A stretch of DNA of 64,000 nucleotides from Sphingopyxis sp. PAMC25046. GTDB lineage: Bacteria > Pseudomonadota > Alphaproteobacteria > Sphingomonadales > Sphingomonadaceae. Positions 34,736 to 44,428 of the stretch are shown one piece after another. The number at the start of each line of letters is the position of its first letter. Within the stretch, counting starts at the first letter, position 1. Where the stretch lies: assembly GCF_004795895.1 (NCBI RefSeq), contig NZ_CP039250.1:2418001-2482000 (forward strand). Reading direction: 5' to 3'. A program made the position numbers and the translations under genes. Under the pieces are notes generated by a model, which saw only the letters and a list, made by a program, of their open reading frames with translations, was not told where the DNA came from and ran no database searches.

Positions 34736-36459
34736 TTCATCTCCTCGAGCGCCTCGACCCCCATCAGGAAGAGCCCGTTGCGGATAACCTGCCCGATTCC
34801 GTCGGCCAAATAAAGGCGCGTCGCGGTCAGTTCGGGGTCATTGTCGATCACGATGCGTGCCGACGGGTCGTCATTGCCCAGATTATACCAAGCGTGGAAC
34901 GCCGCGGCGACGTCGGCCAGATAGAAAGCGATCCGGTGCGGCTCACGCGCCGACGCGGCCGCCTCGACAGTGCGCGGGAATTGGGCGAGAAGCTTGATCA
35001 GCCCCAATTCGTGCGCGCCAAGCCGTGCCGGAGCCGGCGCTGGCAGGTCGATCCCCGCATCGGTCGCCTTCTTGCGCAGCCGCGAAATCCGGGCGTTTGC
35101 ATATTGCAGATACCAGACCGGATTGTCGCGCGATGCCTCCACCACCTTGGCAAAGTCGAAGTCCATCTGCGCGTCCGCCTTGCGCGTCAGCATGGTGAAA
35201 CGCACCGCATCCTTGCCGACTTCGTCGACGACATCGGCGAGCGTCACGAAATTGCCCGCGCGTTTCGACATCTTGAACGGCTCGCCATTTTTGAGCAGGC
35301 GGACCATTTGCACCAGTTTGACGTCGAAACGCGTCTTGCCCCCGGTCAGCGCCGCCACCGCGGCCTTGATCCGCTTGACGGTGCCGGCATGGTCGGCGCC
35401 CCAGATGTCGATCAGCTCGTCGGCATCCTGGCTCTTTTGGTAATGATAGGCGAGATCGGCGCCGAAATAGGTCCAGCTGCCATCCGACTTCTTGATCGGA
35501 CGATCCTGATCGTCGCCGAACTGCGTCGAGCGGAACAGCGGCAGTTCGACCGGCTCCCAATCCTCGGGCGTTTCGCCCTTCGGCGCCTCGAGCTGGCCGT
35601 CATAGACGAGATCATGATCGCGCAGCCATTTTTCGGCGGCGGCAGGTTTGCCCTCGGCCTGCAGTTCGGCTTCCGAGGAGAAGAGGTCGTGATGGATGCC
35701 GAGCTTGGCGAGATCGGCGCGGATCATGTCCATCATCGCGCTGACAGCCTCGGCGCGGAACAGGCCGAGCCACGCGCTTTCGGGCGCATCGACGAAGCGG
35801 TCGCCATATTCGGCCGCCAGCTTCTCCCCGACCGGCTTCAGATAGTCGCCGGGATAAAGCCCCTCGGGGATCGCACCGATGTCCTCGCCGAGCGCCTCAC
35901 GATACCGCATGTGAACCGAGCGCGCGAGCACGTCGACCTGCGCGCCGGCGTCGTTGACATAATATTCGCGGATCACCTCGTGCCCCGCATATTCGAGCAG
36001 CGCCGCAAGCGCGTCGCCGACCACCGCACCGCGGCAATGGCCGACGTGCATCGGACCCGTGGGATTGGCCGAAACATATTCGACGTTGACGCGCCGCCCT
36101 TGTCCCATCGCCGACCGCCCGTAGTCGCCGCCTTCACTGAAGATCAGCGCGAGCTCGTCGCGCCAGCTGTCGTCGGCGAGGCGCAGGTTAATAAAGCCAG
36201 GGCCGGCGACGCTCGCCTCGGTTACCTCTTCAAGCTTGCCGAGTTCGGCAACCAGCAGATCGGCGAGCGCGCGCGGGTTCATTCCCGCGGGCTTCGCGAG
36301 CACCATCGCAGCATTGGTGGCGACGTCCCCGTGCGCGGGATCTCGCGGCGGTTCGACGCTGATCATGCCGCGATCGAGGCCTTTCGGCAAGGCCTCGCGG
36401 GCAGCAAGCGCGTCGAGCGCGGCGCCGATATGATCGGAAAAACGGCTAAAGAGGGTCAC
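34732..36459 (-). CDS. argS: Arginyl-tRNA synthetase
   Basis: Class I synthetase charging tRNA-Arg. The 575-residue protein has the HIGH-type HVGH in NPTGPMHVGHCRGAVVGD, the KMSK-type MSKRAGNFVTL, and an anticodon-binding C-terminus with ARISRLRKKA. It heads an eight-gene minus-strand run (argS-SPOR-nagZ-scpA-scpB-tatA-tatB-tatC) that is conserved in order in sphingomonads. Confidence 0.97.
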   Translation of the reverse strand: MTLFSRFSDHIGAALDALAAREALPKGLDRGMISVEPPRDPAHGDVATNAAMVLAKPAGMNPRALADLLVAELGKLEEVTEASVAGPGFINLRLADDSWRDELALIFSEGGDYGRSAMGQGRRVNVEYVSANPTGPMHVGHCRGAVVGDALAALLEYAGHEVIREYYVNDAGAQVDVLARSVHMRYREALGEDIGAIPEGLYPGDYLKPVGEKLAAEYGDRFVDAPESAWLGLFRAEAVSAMMDMIRADLAKLGIHHDLFSSEAELQAEGKPAAAEKWLRDHDLVYDGQLEAPKGETPEDWEPVELPLFRSTQFGDDQDRPIKKSDGSWTYFGADLAYHYQKSQDADELIDIWGADHAGTVKRIKAAVAALTGGKTRFDVKLVQMVRLLKNGEPFKMSKRAGNFVTLADVVDEVGKDAVRFTMLTRKADAQMDFDFAKVVEASRDNPVWYLQYANARISRLRKKATDAGIDLPAPAPARLGAHELGLIKLLAQFPRTVEAAASAREPHRIAFYLADVAAAFHAWYNLGNDDPSARIVIDNDPELTATRLYLADGIGQVIRNGLFLMGVEALEEMN

Positions 36460-36523
36460 GGAGCAAACCTATCTTGGATCGGAAAAGCTGTTGCGCGCGC
36501 CCTAACCCAGCTTGGGGCACGCG

Positions 36524-36556
36524 AAAAGCCCTGCGTCACCGGATGGCGCGCAGGGC
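36524..36556 (-). terminator. Intrinsic terminator of the lipoprotein gene
   Basis: GCCCTGCG (36528-36535) pairs with CGCAGGGC (36549-36556), and TTTT follows on the minus strand (36524-36527). It is downstream of the minus-strand lipoprotein gene that ends at 36594 and just upstream of the argS promoter region. Confidence 0.75.
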
Positions 36557-36593
36557 GTGCAGAAGCGAACGGCGCCACGGCGCCGCCGCGCGG

Positions 36594-37265
36594 TTATCTT
36601 CGGACGTTATATTCGAGCTGGTCCTGCGTCAGCTGGAAGCCGACGAGCAGCTCGAAACTGGCGCGCTGCACCGCCGCACGCACTTCGGGAAGGCTCAGCG
36701 GGTCGATCGCCGCGTCCTGATCCCCAGGCTTGCGCTTGCGGGTGATGCGTTCCTGAATATCGGCGGGAAGCGTGGCTGCGGCGCGGTCGACATAGGCCGA
36801 AGCCTGTCCGCGCCCCGTGCCGCGCACCTGTCCCTCCTCGAAGGTTACCGCGACATTGCCGAGCCGCTTCGCAACCACCGCGGTGCCGCCCTGCAGCACC
36901 GTGGCATAATAGGGCAGCGTCACTGTGCGCGCCGGTCCGGCCTCGCGCCGCGTCGCGACGACATCGAAGCTTGCGAGCTGATAGACTTTCTCTCCCGTTT
37001 CGTTGCACTGCGGCGTCACATTGGTGATCGCCGCGACGACGTCGATCGCGCGCGCATCGCGGCTGGTCGCGGGATTGAACAGCGTGATATCGCCCGTGTG
37101 CAGCGGCACGGCGACCGCCGGACATGCACTACGTGTCGCGGTGATGCCGACGCCTCCCGAAAGCTCGATTTCATTGTCCTTCGCACAGCCCGCCGCCGTC
37201 GTCATGGCTGCCGTGCCGCACAGCACGGTCAGAAACTTACGCGACGGGAACGAAATGGACATCAT
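36594..37265 (-). CDS. Hypothetical lipoprotein
   Basis: A roughly 223-residue product with a lipoprotein signal (MMSISFPSRKFLTVLCGT, then lipobox TAAGC). The mature part has two or three cysteines and a basic RKRKPGD segment, and no recognised domain. The start at 37265 is chosen over the TTG at 37283 and Met at 37262. A terminator follows the gene. It is probably an envelope lipoprotein; function unknown. Confidence 0.75.
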   Translation of the reverse strand: MMSISFPSRKFLTVLCGTAAMTTAAGCAKDNEIELSGGVGITATRSACPAVAVPLHTGDITLFNPATSRDARAIDVVAAITNVTPQCNETGEKVYQLASFDVVATRREAGPARTVTLPYYATVLQGGTAVVAKRLGNVAVTFEEGQVRGTGRGQASAYVDRAAATLPADIQERITRKRKPGDQDAAIDPLSLPEVRAAVQRASFELLVGFQLTQDQLEYNVRR

Positions 37266-37437
37266 GATAATCGGGCTTTCCAAACAGGCGCGTTGACAGG
37301 CGTCGGGACGATTGATCCCGCTTCATGCGCGCCGCTTCTTATCGGTGCGATGAACGCGGCGCAACAAAGAGAACGACCAATCGACGGGACGAAGCGGCTT
37401 TACCCCATGGGACTTGCTGCGCTAGAGCGCGCGCATC

Positions 37438-38418
37438 ATGAACGCACTCCACCCGACGACGCCCGCACCCGGCCATGAAGCAGCGGAACTCAAGGTTTTG
37501 ATCGCCGCGCCGCGCGGTTTTTGCGCCGGCGTCGATCGGGCGATCCGCATCGTCGAACTCGCGCTGCTGAAATATGGCGCGCCCGTCTATGTCCGGCACG
37601 AGATCGTCCACAATCGCTATGTCGTTGACTCGCTGAAGGCTCAGGGAGCAATCTTCGTCGAATCGCTCGACCAGGTCCCCGATGGCGTTCCGGTCGTGTT
37701 CAGCGCGCATGGCGTGCCCAAAGCCGTTCCGGCAAAGGCCGAATTGCGCGGGCTCGACTATATCGATGCGACCTGTCCGCTGGTCTCAAAGGTGCATCGC
37801 CAGGCCGAACGCGCGCATGAGGCGGGGCGGCATATCGTCTTTGTCGGACATTCGGGCCATCCCGAGGTAGTCGGCACGCTGGGCCAGCTTCCCGAAGGCG
37901 CGATGACGCTGGTGGAATCGGTCGACGATGTCGCCGCGCTCGCGCCCGCCGACCCTGCAATGCTGTCCTTTCTGACGCAGACGACGCTGTCGGTCGATGA
38001 TACGCGCGACATTATAGCGGCGCTTCAACACAAATTTCCCGCGATCAGCGGGCCGCGCGGCGAGGATATCTGCTATGCCACCTCGAACCGTCAGGAGGCT
38101 GTGAAGGCGATTGCCGGCCAGTGCGACCGCATGATCGTGATCGGCGCTCCCAACAGCTCGAACAGCCTGCGCCTTGTCGAGGTCGCCGAGCGGCTTGGCA
38201 TTCCGGCGCATCTCGTTCAGCGCGGAAACGACATCAATCCGGCATGGCTGGAAGATATTGCAACGCTCGGTATCACGGCCGGCGCGAGCGCGCCGGAAAC
38301 GCTGGTTCGCGAAGTGATCGACGCCGTTGCGGCCGTTCGTCCGGTTGTCGAAGATGTCGTCGTCACTGCCGAAGAGAATATGGTCTTCAAGCTGCCGCGC
38401 GGGCTCGAAGCCGCCTGA
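37438..38418 (+). CDS. ispH: 4-hydroxy-3-methylbut-2-enyl diphosphate reductase
   Basis: Last enzyme of the MEP isoprenoid route, an iron-sulfur protein making IPP and DMAPP. The 326-residue protein has the three conserved cluster cysteines: Cys29 ([10 protein letters not shown]), Cys113 ([11 protein letters not shown]) and Cys212 ([12 protein letters not shown]), plus VRHEIVHN and VFSAHGVP. It heads an operon with thrB and rnhA. Confidence 0.97.
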   Translation: MNALHPTTPAPGHEAAELKVLIAAPRGFCAGVDRAIRIVELALLKYGAPVYVRHEIVHNRYVVDSLKAQGAIFVESLDQVPDGVPVVFSAHGVPKAVPAKAELRGLDYIDATCPLVSKVHRQAERAHEAGRHIVFVGHSGHPEVVGTLGQLPEGAMTLVESVDDVAALAPADPAMLSFLTQTTLSVDDTRDIIAALQHKFPAISGPRGEDICYATSNRQEAVKAIAGQCDRMIVIGAPNSSNSLRLVEVAERLGIPAHLVQRGNDINPAWLEDIATLGITAGASAPETLVREVIDAVAAVRPVVEDVVVTAEENMVFKLPRGLEAA

Positions 38419-39380
38419 TGGCCGTCTATACCCACGTCGAGCCCGACGACCTTGCGGCGCTGGTGGCGCGTTACGATATCGGTACCGTCGTCTCGTGCAA
38501 GGGCATCGCCGAGGGGGTCGAGAACAGCAATTTCCTTCTCGAAACCACCGGGGGGCGCTTCATTCTGACGCTCTACGAAAAGCGCGTCAGCGAAGGCGAC
38601 CTGCCGTTTTTCGTCGACCTTCTCGACCATCTCGCCCACCGGAGCTGTCCAGTGCCGGCGATGATCCGCGACAGCGAGGGCGCGGCGATCCAGCAGGTTT
38701 CGGGACGGGCCGCCTGCGTCATCCAGTTTCTTCAGGGCATTTCGCTGACTCAACCGACGCCCGGCCAGTGCGAAGCCGCCGGCGCGGCGCTCGGCGCAAT
38801 GCACCGTGCGCTCGAAACCTATTCGGGCGCGCGCGAGAACAGCATGGGCCATCGTCATTGGCGCGCCGTGGCCGAGGGGGCGGGCGATCTCGATGCTGTT
38901 CTCCCGGGGCTGCAGGCGATTGTCGACGACGAGTTGGAACATCTCGACAGGCATTGGCCGACCGGTTTGCCCGCGCATGTAATCCATGCCGACCTGTTCC
39001 CCGACAATGTGCTGATGCTCGGCGACCGCGTAACCGGGCTGATCGACTTCTATTTCGCAGCGAGCGATTTTCGCGCCTATGATCTTGCCATCACCCACGC
39101 ATCCTGGGCCTTTTCGGCCGATGGCGAAGCGTGCGATCCGGCGCGTGCGCGCGCACTGATGGCGGGCTATGCGCGCGAAATCGCGCTGACGGATGCAGAG
39201 ATTGCCGCCCTGCCCCTGCTCGCACGCGGCGCGTCGCTTCGCTTTCTGCTGACGCGCGCGCATGACTGGGTGCATACCCCCGCCGACGCGCTCGTTACAC
39301 GCAAGGACCCCTCGCCCTTTCTCGCCCGCCTGCAACGATATCGCGACGCCGACGCCGCCGAGCTGTTCGCGCTCGCATGA
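38418..39380 (+). CDS. thrB: Homoserine kinase (APH fold)
   Basis: Phosphorylates homoserine on the way to threonine. The 320-residue protein is the choline-kinase/APH-type homoserine kinase (ThrB2), with [13 protein letters not shown] (catalytic loop with HxDxxxxN) and [15 protein letters not shown] (metal-binding Asp). The ATG overlaps the ispH stop by one base (TGATG). The upstream open frame is a shadow of ispH. Confidence 0.94.
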   Translation: MAVYTHVEPDDLAALVARYDIGTVVSCKGIAEGVENSNFLLETTGGRFILTLYEKRVSEGDLPFFVDLLDHLAHRSCPVPAMIRDSEGAAIQQVSGRAACVIQFLQGISLTQPTPGQCEAAGAALGAMHRALETYSGARENSMGHRHWRAVAEGAGDLDAVLPGLQAIVDDELEHLDRHWPTGLPAHVIHADLFPDNVLMLGDRVTGLIDFYFAASDFRAYDLAITHASWAFSADGEACDPARARALMAGYAREIALTDAEIAALPLLARGASLRFLLTRAHDWVHTPADALVTRKDPSPFLARLQRYRDADAAELFALA

Positions 39381-39850
39381 TGACCGGCGCCGGCAAGACC
39401 GTGATCGTCGCCACCGATGGCGCGTGCAAGGGCAATCCCGGGCCCGGCGGCTGGGGAGCCGTGTTGCGCTGGGGCGACGTCGTGAAGACCTTGTCGGGGG
39501 GCGAGCCCGACACGACGAACAATCGTATGGAATTGATGGCCGCGATCGAGGCGCTCGCCGCCCTCAAACGCAGTTGCAACGTCGAATTGTCGACCGACAG
39601 CGTCTACGTCCGCGACGGCATCACCAAATGGATATTCGGCTGGCAGAAGAACGGCTGGAAAACGGCAGCCAAAAAGCCTGTCGCCAATGCCGATCTTTGG
39701 CAACGACTGGTCAAGGAAAATGCGCGGCACAAGGTCGAATGGATCTGGGTCAAGGGTCATGCAGGCCACGGCGACAACGAGCTCGCCGACCAACTCGCCA
39801 GTGATGCGGCGCTCGAAGTCGCGCGGGCGCGCAGGGCGCCCGCGCGCTGA
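39377..39850 (+). CDS. rnhA: Ribonuclease HI
   Basis: Cuts RNA in RNA/DNA hybrids, clearing R-loops and primers. The 157-residue protein carries the four catalytic acids: Asp14 (ATDGACKGN), Glu52 (NNRMELMAA), Asp74 (STDSVYV) and the last Asp in GHGDNELAD. It overlaps thrB by four bases (ATGA), so it is part of the ispH-thrB-rnhA operon. Confidence 0.96.
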   Translation: MMTGAGKTVIVATDGACKGNPGPGGWGAVLRWGDVVKTLSGGEPDTTNNRMELMAAIEALAALKRSCNVELSTDSVYVRDGITKWIFGWQKNGWKTAAKKPVANADLWQRLVKENARHKVEWIWVKGHAGHGDNELADQLASDAALEVARARRAPAR

Positions 39851-39853
39851 GGA

Positions 39854-40030
39854 TTACTCGGCCTCGCGAACTTCGGCGCCGGGGCCGTTCTTCAGGATCG
39901 AGTCGATGGCGTTCTTCGCTGAAGCCTTGCTGCTATAGCCTTCGGTCCAGAAGATCGGCTCGCTATTATATTTGAAATAGGCGACAAATTCGCCGGCCTT
40001 GTTCTTCTTGATCTCGAAATAATGGGCCAT
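39854..40030 (-). CDS. DUF1508 (YegP-like) small protein
   Basis: A 58-residue protein of the DUF1508/YegP family (HYFEIKKNKAGEFVAYFKYN with the short SSKASAKNAIDSI helix). The ATG at 40030 has GGAGG 5 bases upstream; an in-frame ATG 12 bases earlier is disfavoured. The biological role is unknown. It ends 4 bases after rnhA ends on the other strand. Confidence 0.85.
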   Translation of the reverse strand: MAHYFEIKKNKAGEFVAYFKYNSEPIFWTEGYSSKASAKNAIDSILKNGPGAEVREAE

Positions 40031-40117
40031 GCCATCCTCCACATGTCGCGCCGCGCCGGGGGTGGCGGGCTAAACATATGTTAATTCGCTCGTTTCGCCT
40101 TGCAAGACAAGATCGGC

Positions 40118-41248
40118 TCATGTGAAGCGTGCGGGAGCGAAGGGCAATGGGTCGACCCGTCCGATCGCGCCGGACGGCGGCGGCGCTCCCAGTTGCGCCG
40201 CGAGCAACCCGGCGATCGCCGGCGCGGTCTGAATGCCGAACCCGCCCTGCCCCGCGCACCAGATGAAGCGGTCTTCATGGGGATCCGGACCGAAGACGGG
40301 GATTCGGTCGGGCGCGAAGCTACGCAGCCCCGCCCATTTGCGCTCGACGGCGGCGACCGGCCAGTCAACGACCGATTGCATCCGCTCGATGGCGGTGGCG
40401 ACGTCCCAATCCTCGGGCGCCACGTCATGCGCGATGCTTGGAGTCTCGTCATGAGGGCTCAGCCATACACGCCCGGAACTTTCGCCCTTGAAATAGAATT
40501 GGCCGCCGACATGGATCACCAGCGGCAGTTCGGCCGGAACCGCGACGTCGAGACGAACCTGCAAGACCGTCCGTCGATACGGCTGGATTCCGCGCGGCGC
40601 GATACCGCAAGCCGCCGCGACCTCGTCCGCCCAAGCGCCCGCGGCATTGACGATCACCGCCGCGCCGATCTCCTCCTCGCCCAGTTCTACCCTCCATCCG
40701 TCGCCGACGCGGCGAGCCTTGCGCAGCGGCGCGCGGGTGGCGAGCAAGGCGCCCGCGCGCTTCGCCGCGCGAAGATAGGCGGCGTGGAGGCCGCCGACGT
40801 CGATATCCCGGCACGCATCCTCATAGGCGGCTTCGCTCCATTCGGGACGCAGGCGCGGAATTTTCGTGGCAACGGCGGCACCCGACATGCGCTCGACATC
40901 GACGCCCTTTGCCTGGAACTCGGCGACGAATGCGTCGACCGCAGCCGCTTCGGATGTCCGCCCGATCGTCAGCGCCGAGCGCGGTGACAGGAAAGGATGG
41001 TCCGAAAACGCCGGGTCGGGATTCAGCAACGTCTCCAGCGAGGCTAGCGTCAAGGGCTGAACATAGGGCCCGCCATAGGTCTCGTGCCAGAACGCCGCGG
41101 ACCTGCCCGTTGCGTGATAGCCAGGCACGTCCTCGGCCTCGGCCAGCACGACGCGGCGCCAGGGCGCGAGCACGGCGGCCAGGCTCGCGCCGGCGATACC
41201 GGCGCCGACGATCAGCACATCGGTGGCGGAGGGCGGCCGGTCGGTCAT
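40118..41248 (-). CDS. FAD-dependent D-amino-acid/D-arginine dehydrogenase-like oxidoreductase
   Basis: A 376-residue flavoprotein of the DAO family. It starts with the dinucleotide fold VLIVGAGIAGASLAAVLA, then EAEDVPGYHATGRSAAFWHETYG, which recalls D-arginine dehydrogenase, and ends with GQGGFGIQTAPAIAGLLAA. Oxidises an amine, with ubiquinone or oxygen as acceptor; the substrate is inferred. Two other Met codons lie upstream in frame but would extend across the cpaA promoter. It is divergent from the pilus operon. Confidence 0.82.
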   Translation of the reverse strand: MTDRPPSATDVLIVGAGIAGASLAAVLAPWRRVVLAEAEDVPGYHATGRSAAFWHETYGGPYVQPLTLASLETLLNPDPAFSDHPFLSPRSALTIGRTSEAAAVDAFVAEFQAKGVDVERMSGAAVATKIPRLRPEWSEAAYEDACRDIDVGGLHAAYLRAAKRAGALLATRAPLRKARRVGDGWRVELGEEEIGAAVIVNAAGAWADEVAAACGIAPRGIQPYRRTVLQVRLDVAVPAELPLVIHVGGQFYFKGESSGRVWLSPHDETPSIAHDVAPEDWDVATAIERMQSVVDWPVAAVERKWAGLRSFAPDRIPVFGPDPHEDRFIWCAGQGGFGIQTAPAIAGLLAAQLGAPPPSGAIGRVDPLPFAPARFT

Positions 41249-41295
41249 GGCCCGCCGCATATCGGCTGGACCGCGGAATGCAAGCCGCGTCGCCA

Positions 41296-41328
41296 GCAAC
41301 ATGGTTACTCTTTGGTAAGCCATGTTGC
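41296..41328 (+). promoter_or_regulatory. Hairpin just upstream of the Tad pilus operon
   Basis: GCAACATGG (41296-41304) and CCATGTTGC (41320-41328) form a perfect 9-bp stem, extended by four inner pairs with one bulge. AGGAGG (41331-41336) follows directly and the cpaA ATG is at 41343. In mRNA it would sit right beside the ribosome site, and in DNA it is a dyad that could bind a regulator. Confidence 0.5.
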
Positions 41329-41342
41329 GTAGGAGGGGGGCG

Positions 41343-41825
41343 ATGGATAGCGGCGCGATCTCGCTCGGACTAATGGTCCTTCTCGGCCTCATGATGATTG
41401 CCGCGGCGATCAGCGACGTCCGGTCGCGGACGATTTCCAACCAGCTCAACGCCGCGATAGCGCTGCTCGCGATCCCATTCTGGATCGCCTCCGGCCTCGC
41501 GCTGTGGCCCGAGGTTCCGATCCAGTTCGGCGCGGCCTTTCTGGTTTTCCTTCTGTTCGCCGGATTGTTCGCGATCGGCGCGATGGGCGGCGGCGACGTG
41601 AAAATGATCGGTGCGGTGATGCTTTGGATCCCGCTTCCGCTATTCCTGCCGATGCTGACGATCATGGCCATCGGCGGCGGCATCCTGTCCGCCCTGATGC
41701 TTATCCATATGAAATTGCGACCTTCGGACAAGCCGGTCGAGGTGCCCTACGGGGTCGCTATCGCCGCTGCGGGCCTGTGGGCGCTTCACCAACACTATCT
41801 TAACCAGTTTCAGGTTATCGGATGA
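41343..41825 (+). CDS. cpaA: Prepilin peptidase CpaA
   Basis: Inner-membrane aspartic peptidase that processes Flp-type prepilins and pseudopilins. The 160-residue protein has about five or six membrane helices and both catalytic aspartates: Asp25 in ISDVRSRTISN and Asp85 in GGGDVKMIG. AGGAGG precedes the ATG. It begins the Tad operon; no Flp pilin gene is adjacent. Confidence 0.93.
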   Translation: MDSGAISLGLMVLLGLMMIAAAISDVRSRTISNQLNAAIALLAIPFWIASGLALWPEVPIQFGAAFLVFLLFAGLFAIGAMGGGDVKMIGAVMLWIPLPLFLPMLTIMAIGGGILSALMLIHMKLRPSDKPVEVPYGVAIAAAGLWALHQHYLNQFQVIG

Positions 41826-41879
41826 CCTGAGGGAAAAGCACGACCGTCTCTGGTGGGTGCAGGAGGGCGAAAACTCGTC

Positions 41880-42920
41880 ATGGATACGCGAAAGATTATG
41901 CTGATCGTCGGCGCGCTGGTGATTGCCATCGGCGCGGCGTTCGGGGTCAACAAGATGATGCGCGGCGCCGCTGCTCCGTCGGCGCGCGCGGCCGCTGCGC
42001 CGGAAATTACCGGTCCGATGATCCTTGTCGCGACGCGGCAGCTGCCGGTCGGCACGATCATCGGTCCCGACAGTTTCCGGTTCCAGCCATGGCCGAAGGA
42101 ATTGGTCGAACAGGCCTATTTCATGAAGGACAAGACCGACGTGAATACGCTGGTCGGCACCGTCGTGCGCCATGCGATCACCGCCGGGCAGCCGCTCACG
42201 CAGGGCGCCCTCGTTCATCCCGACGACCGCGGCTTCCTCGCTGCGGCGCTTGGTCCGGGCATGCGGGCGGTCACCGTCAAGGTTTCGCGCGAAGAAGGCG
42301 TCGGTGGCTTCGTGTTTCCGGGCGACCGTGTCGACGTCGTGCTCGCGCAGCAGATCTCGGTCGATTCCGAAACGTCGTCCTATCCGGACAAGGAATTGTT
42401 CACCGCCGAGACGATCATTCGCAACGTTCGTGTCCTCGCGACCGACCAGCGGTACAATGCCGAGGACGAGACAGGCAAGACGCCGGTGCGCACCTTCAGC
42501 TCGGTGACGCTCGAAGCAACGCCGGAGATCGCCGAGAAGATCGCCGTCGCCCAGGATATGGGCAAACTGTCGCTCGCGCTGCGGCCGCTCGCCGAAAGCG
42601 CCGGCGAACTCGAAGCCGCGATCGCCTCGGGCGAGATTGACGTCCCCGCCGGGGCCGATACCACCGCCGAAAAGAAGATGCTGGCCCAGGCCGCCGCGCG
42701 TCCGACCGCCAGCCGCTCGTCGGCGACGACCGGTGGCGACGTGTCGCGTTTCTGGATCCCGGTGCGCGGCCGCGTCACCTCGCCGCGCCCGCAACAGGCC
42801 GATAACAGCAGCAGTTATGCACCGTCCAATGCAGGACGACAGGCTGCGGTGCCGACCGGCCCGGTCGTGCGTGTCACCCGCGGCGACAAGATGACCGAAG
42901 TTCCCGTGGGGGGTAAGTAA
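41880..42920 (+). CDS. cpaB: Flp pilus assembly protein CpaB
   Basis: Periplasmic assembly factor of the Tad pilus with a SAF domain. The 346-residue protein has one N-terminal membrane helix (about residues 6-22), the SAF-type GTIIGPDSF and ITAGQPLTQ region, and the CpaB signature VSREEGVGGFVFPGDRVDVVL, cited as GGFVFPGDRVDV. AGGAGG precedes the ATG by about 12 bases. It lies 54 bases after cpaA. Confidence 0.92.
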   Translation: MDTRKIMLIVGALVIAIGAAFGVNKMMRGAAAPSARAAAAPEITGPMILVATRQLPVGTIIGPDSFRFQPWPKELVEQAYFMKDKTDVNTLVGTVVRHAITAGQPLTQGALVHPDDRGFLAAALGPGMRAVTVKVSREEGVGGFVFPGDRVDVVLAQQISVDSETSSYPDKELFTAETIIRNVRVLATDQRYNAEDETGKTPVRTFSSVTLEATPEIAEKIAVAQDMGKLSLALRPLAESAGELEAAIASGEIDVPAGADTTAEKKMLAQAAARPTASRSSATTGGDVSRFWIPVRGRVTSPRPQQADNSSSYAPSNAGRQAAVPTGPVVRVTRGDKMTEVPVGGK

Positions 42921-42921
42921 G

Positions 42922-44403
42922 ATGAACAGCAACGCCAATTTCAAGGTGGCCGCCCTGGCGCGCACCCTGGCCATCGGCCTGGTGGCAGCGACGCTCGTCG
43001 CAGCGCCTTCGCAAACCGCTATCGCCCAAGCCGTCCAGAATGCAAGCGGCAGCCTCGAACTCTCGGTGGGGCGCGGCCGCCTGGTCAGCCTTCCCGCGAC
43101 GATGTCCGACGTCTTTGTCGCCAATGACGAAGTCGCCGACGTTCAGGTTCGCTCGGGCCGCCAGCTCTATGTCTTTGGTAAAAAGCCGGGCGAAACCAGC
43201 ATCTATGCTACCGATGCCAGCGGTCGGGTCGTCTTTTCGACCGTCGCCCGCGTCGGCAACAATATCGAAACCATCGACCAGATGCTGTCGCTCGCGATGC
43301 CGGAAGCCAGCATTGCGGCTAACCCGATGAATGGCTTTGTCCTGCTTACCGGAACGGTTCAGTCGCCAGACGACGCCGCCGAAGCCGAACGGCTGGTTCA
43401 GGCCTTTGTCGGCGAGGAAACCAAGGTGCTCTCGCGCCTGCGTACTGCGACGCCCCTGCAGGTCAATCTGCAGGTCCGCATCGCCGAAGTGAACCGGTCT
43501 CTGGTCAAGGAGATCAGCGGCAACCTCCTGACCCGTGACACCGACGGACCGCTTGGCAACGGCTTTCTGGGTGGGGTTTTCGGTGGGCGTCAAGCGGGGA
43601 CGATCACGACCGATGCCAATGGCAACACCACCTATACGATCAACACGCCAGCGGGGACACGCAGCCTCGCCGGTGCCGGCCGCCTGTTCGGGCTTGACCT
43701 GATTGCCTCACTCGATATCGGCGAGCGGTCGGGTCTGGTCGCAACGCTGGCGCAGCCCAACCTGACCGCGATTTCGGGCGAAACCGCCGACTTCCTGGCG
43801 GGCGGCGAATTTCCGGTGCCGATCCCGGGCAATTTCGCGGGAACGACGATCGAATATCGCAAATATGGCGTCAGCCTGGCCTACACGCCGACGGTGCTGT
43901 CGAACGGCCGGATCAGCCTGCGCGTCCGCCCCGAGGTGTCCGAACTGTCGACCGAAGGCGCAATCGAGATGCAGGGCTTTCAGGTTCCTGCGCTGACGAT
44001 CCGCCGTGCCGAAACGACGGTCGAACTCGGATCGGGCGAAAGCTTCATGATCGCGGGGCTGCTCAACAACCGCTCGATCGGGGCCATCGATAAGATGCCC
44101 GGGCTCGGAGACGTCCCGCTGCTCGGTATGTTGTTCAAATCGGACAGTTTCCGCCGCGGCGAAACCGAACTCGTCATTGTCGTGACGCCCTATCTGGTCC
44201 AGCCCGTGTCGGCGAACGACATCAAACTGCCGACCGACGCCTTTCAGGATACGCACGACCTGCAACGGTTGCTGCTCAACCAGACGAGCGACGGCGTAAC
44301 CGGCGGCGACCGCCCCAAACCGCGGCTCGATACCAATGTTGGCGACGCCGACCGTCCGCGGACCGGCGGCGGCAACGCTGCGCCCGGTTTCAACATCAAG
44401 TGA
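42922..44403 (+). CDS. cpaC: Flp pilus outer-membrane secretin CpaC
   Basis: Outer-membrane channel for the pilus. The 493-residue precursor has a signal peptide, a pilus-motif N-terminal domain (LELSVGRGRLVSLP and QLYVFGKKPGETSIY), a BON domain near residues 115-180 and the secretin C-domain with VRPEVSEL, PGLGDVPLLGMLFKSDSF and ELVIVVTPYLV. It follows cpaB by one base and is followed by cpaD. Confidence 0.94.
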   Translation: MNSNANFKVAALARTLAIGLVAATLVAAPSQTAIAQAVQNASGSLELSVGRGRLVSLPATMSDVFVANDEVADVQVRSGRQLYVFGKKPGETSIYATDASGRVVFSTVARVGNNIETIDQMLSLAMPEASIAANPMNGFVLLTGTVQSPDDAAEAERLVQAFVGEETKVLSRLRTATPLQVNLQVRIAEVNRSLVKEISGNLLTRDTDGPLGNGFLGGVFGGRQAGTITTDANGNTTYTINTPAGTRSLAGAGRLFGLDLIASLDIGERSGLVATLAQPNLTAISGETADFLAGGEFPVPIPGNFAGTTIEYRKYGVSLAYTPTVLSNGRISLRVRPEVSELSTEGAIEMQGFQVPALTIRRAETTVELGSGESFMIAGLLNNRSIGAIDKMPGLGDVPLLGMLFKSDSFRRGETELVIVVTPYLVQPVSANDIKLPTDAFQDTHDLQRLLLNQTSDGVTGGDRPKPRLDTNVGDADRPRTGGGNAAPGFNIK

Positions 44404-44428
44404 CGCGCTGGATTTCAGGAGCAAAGTG

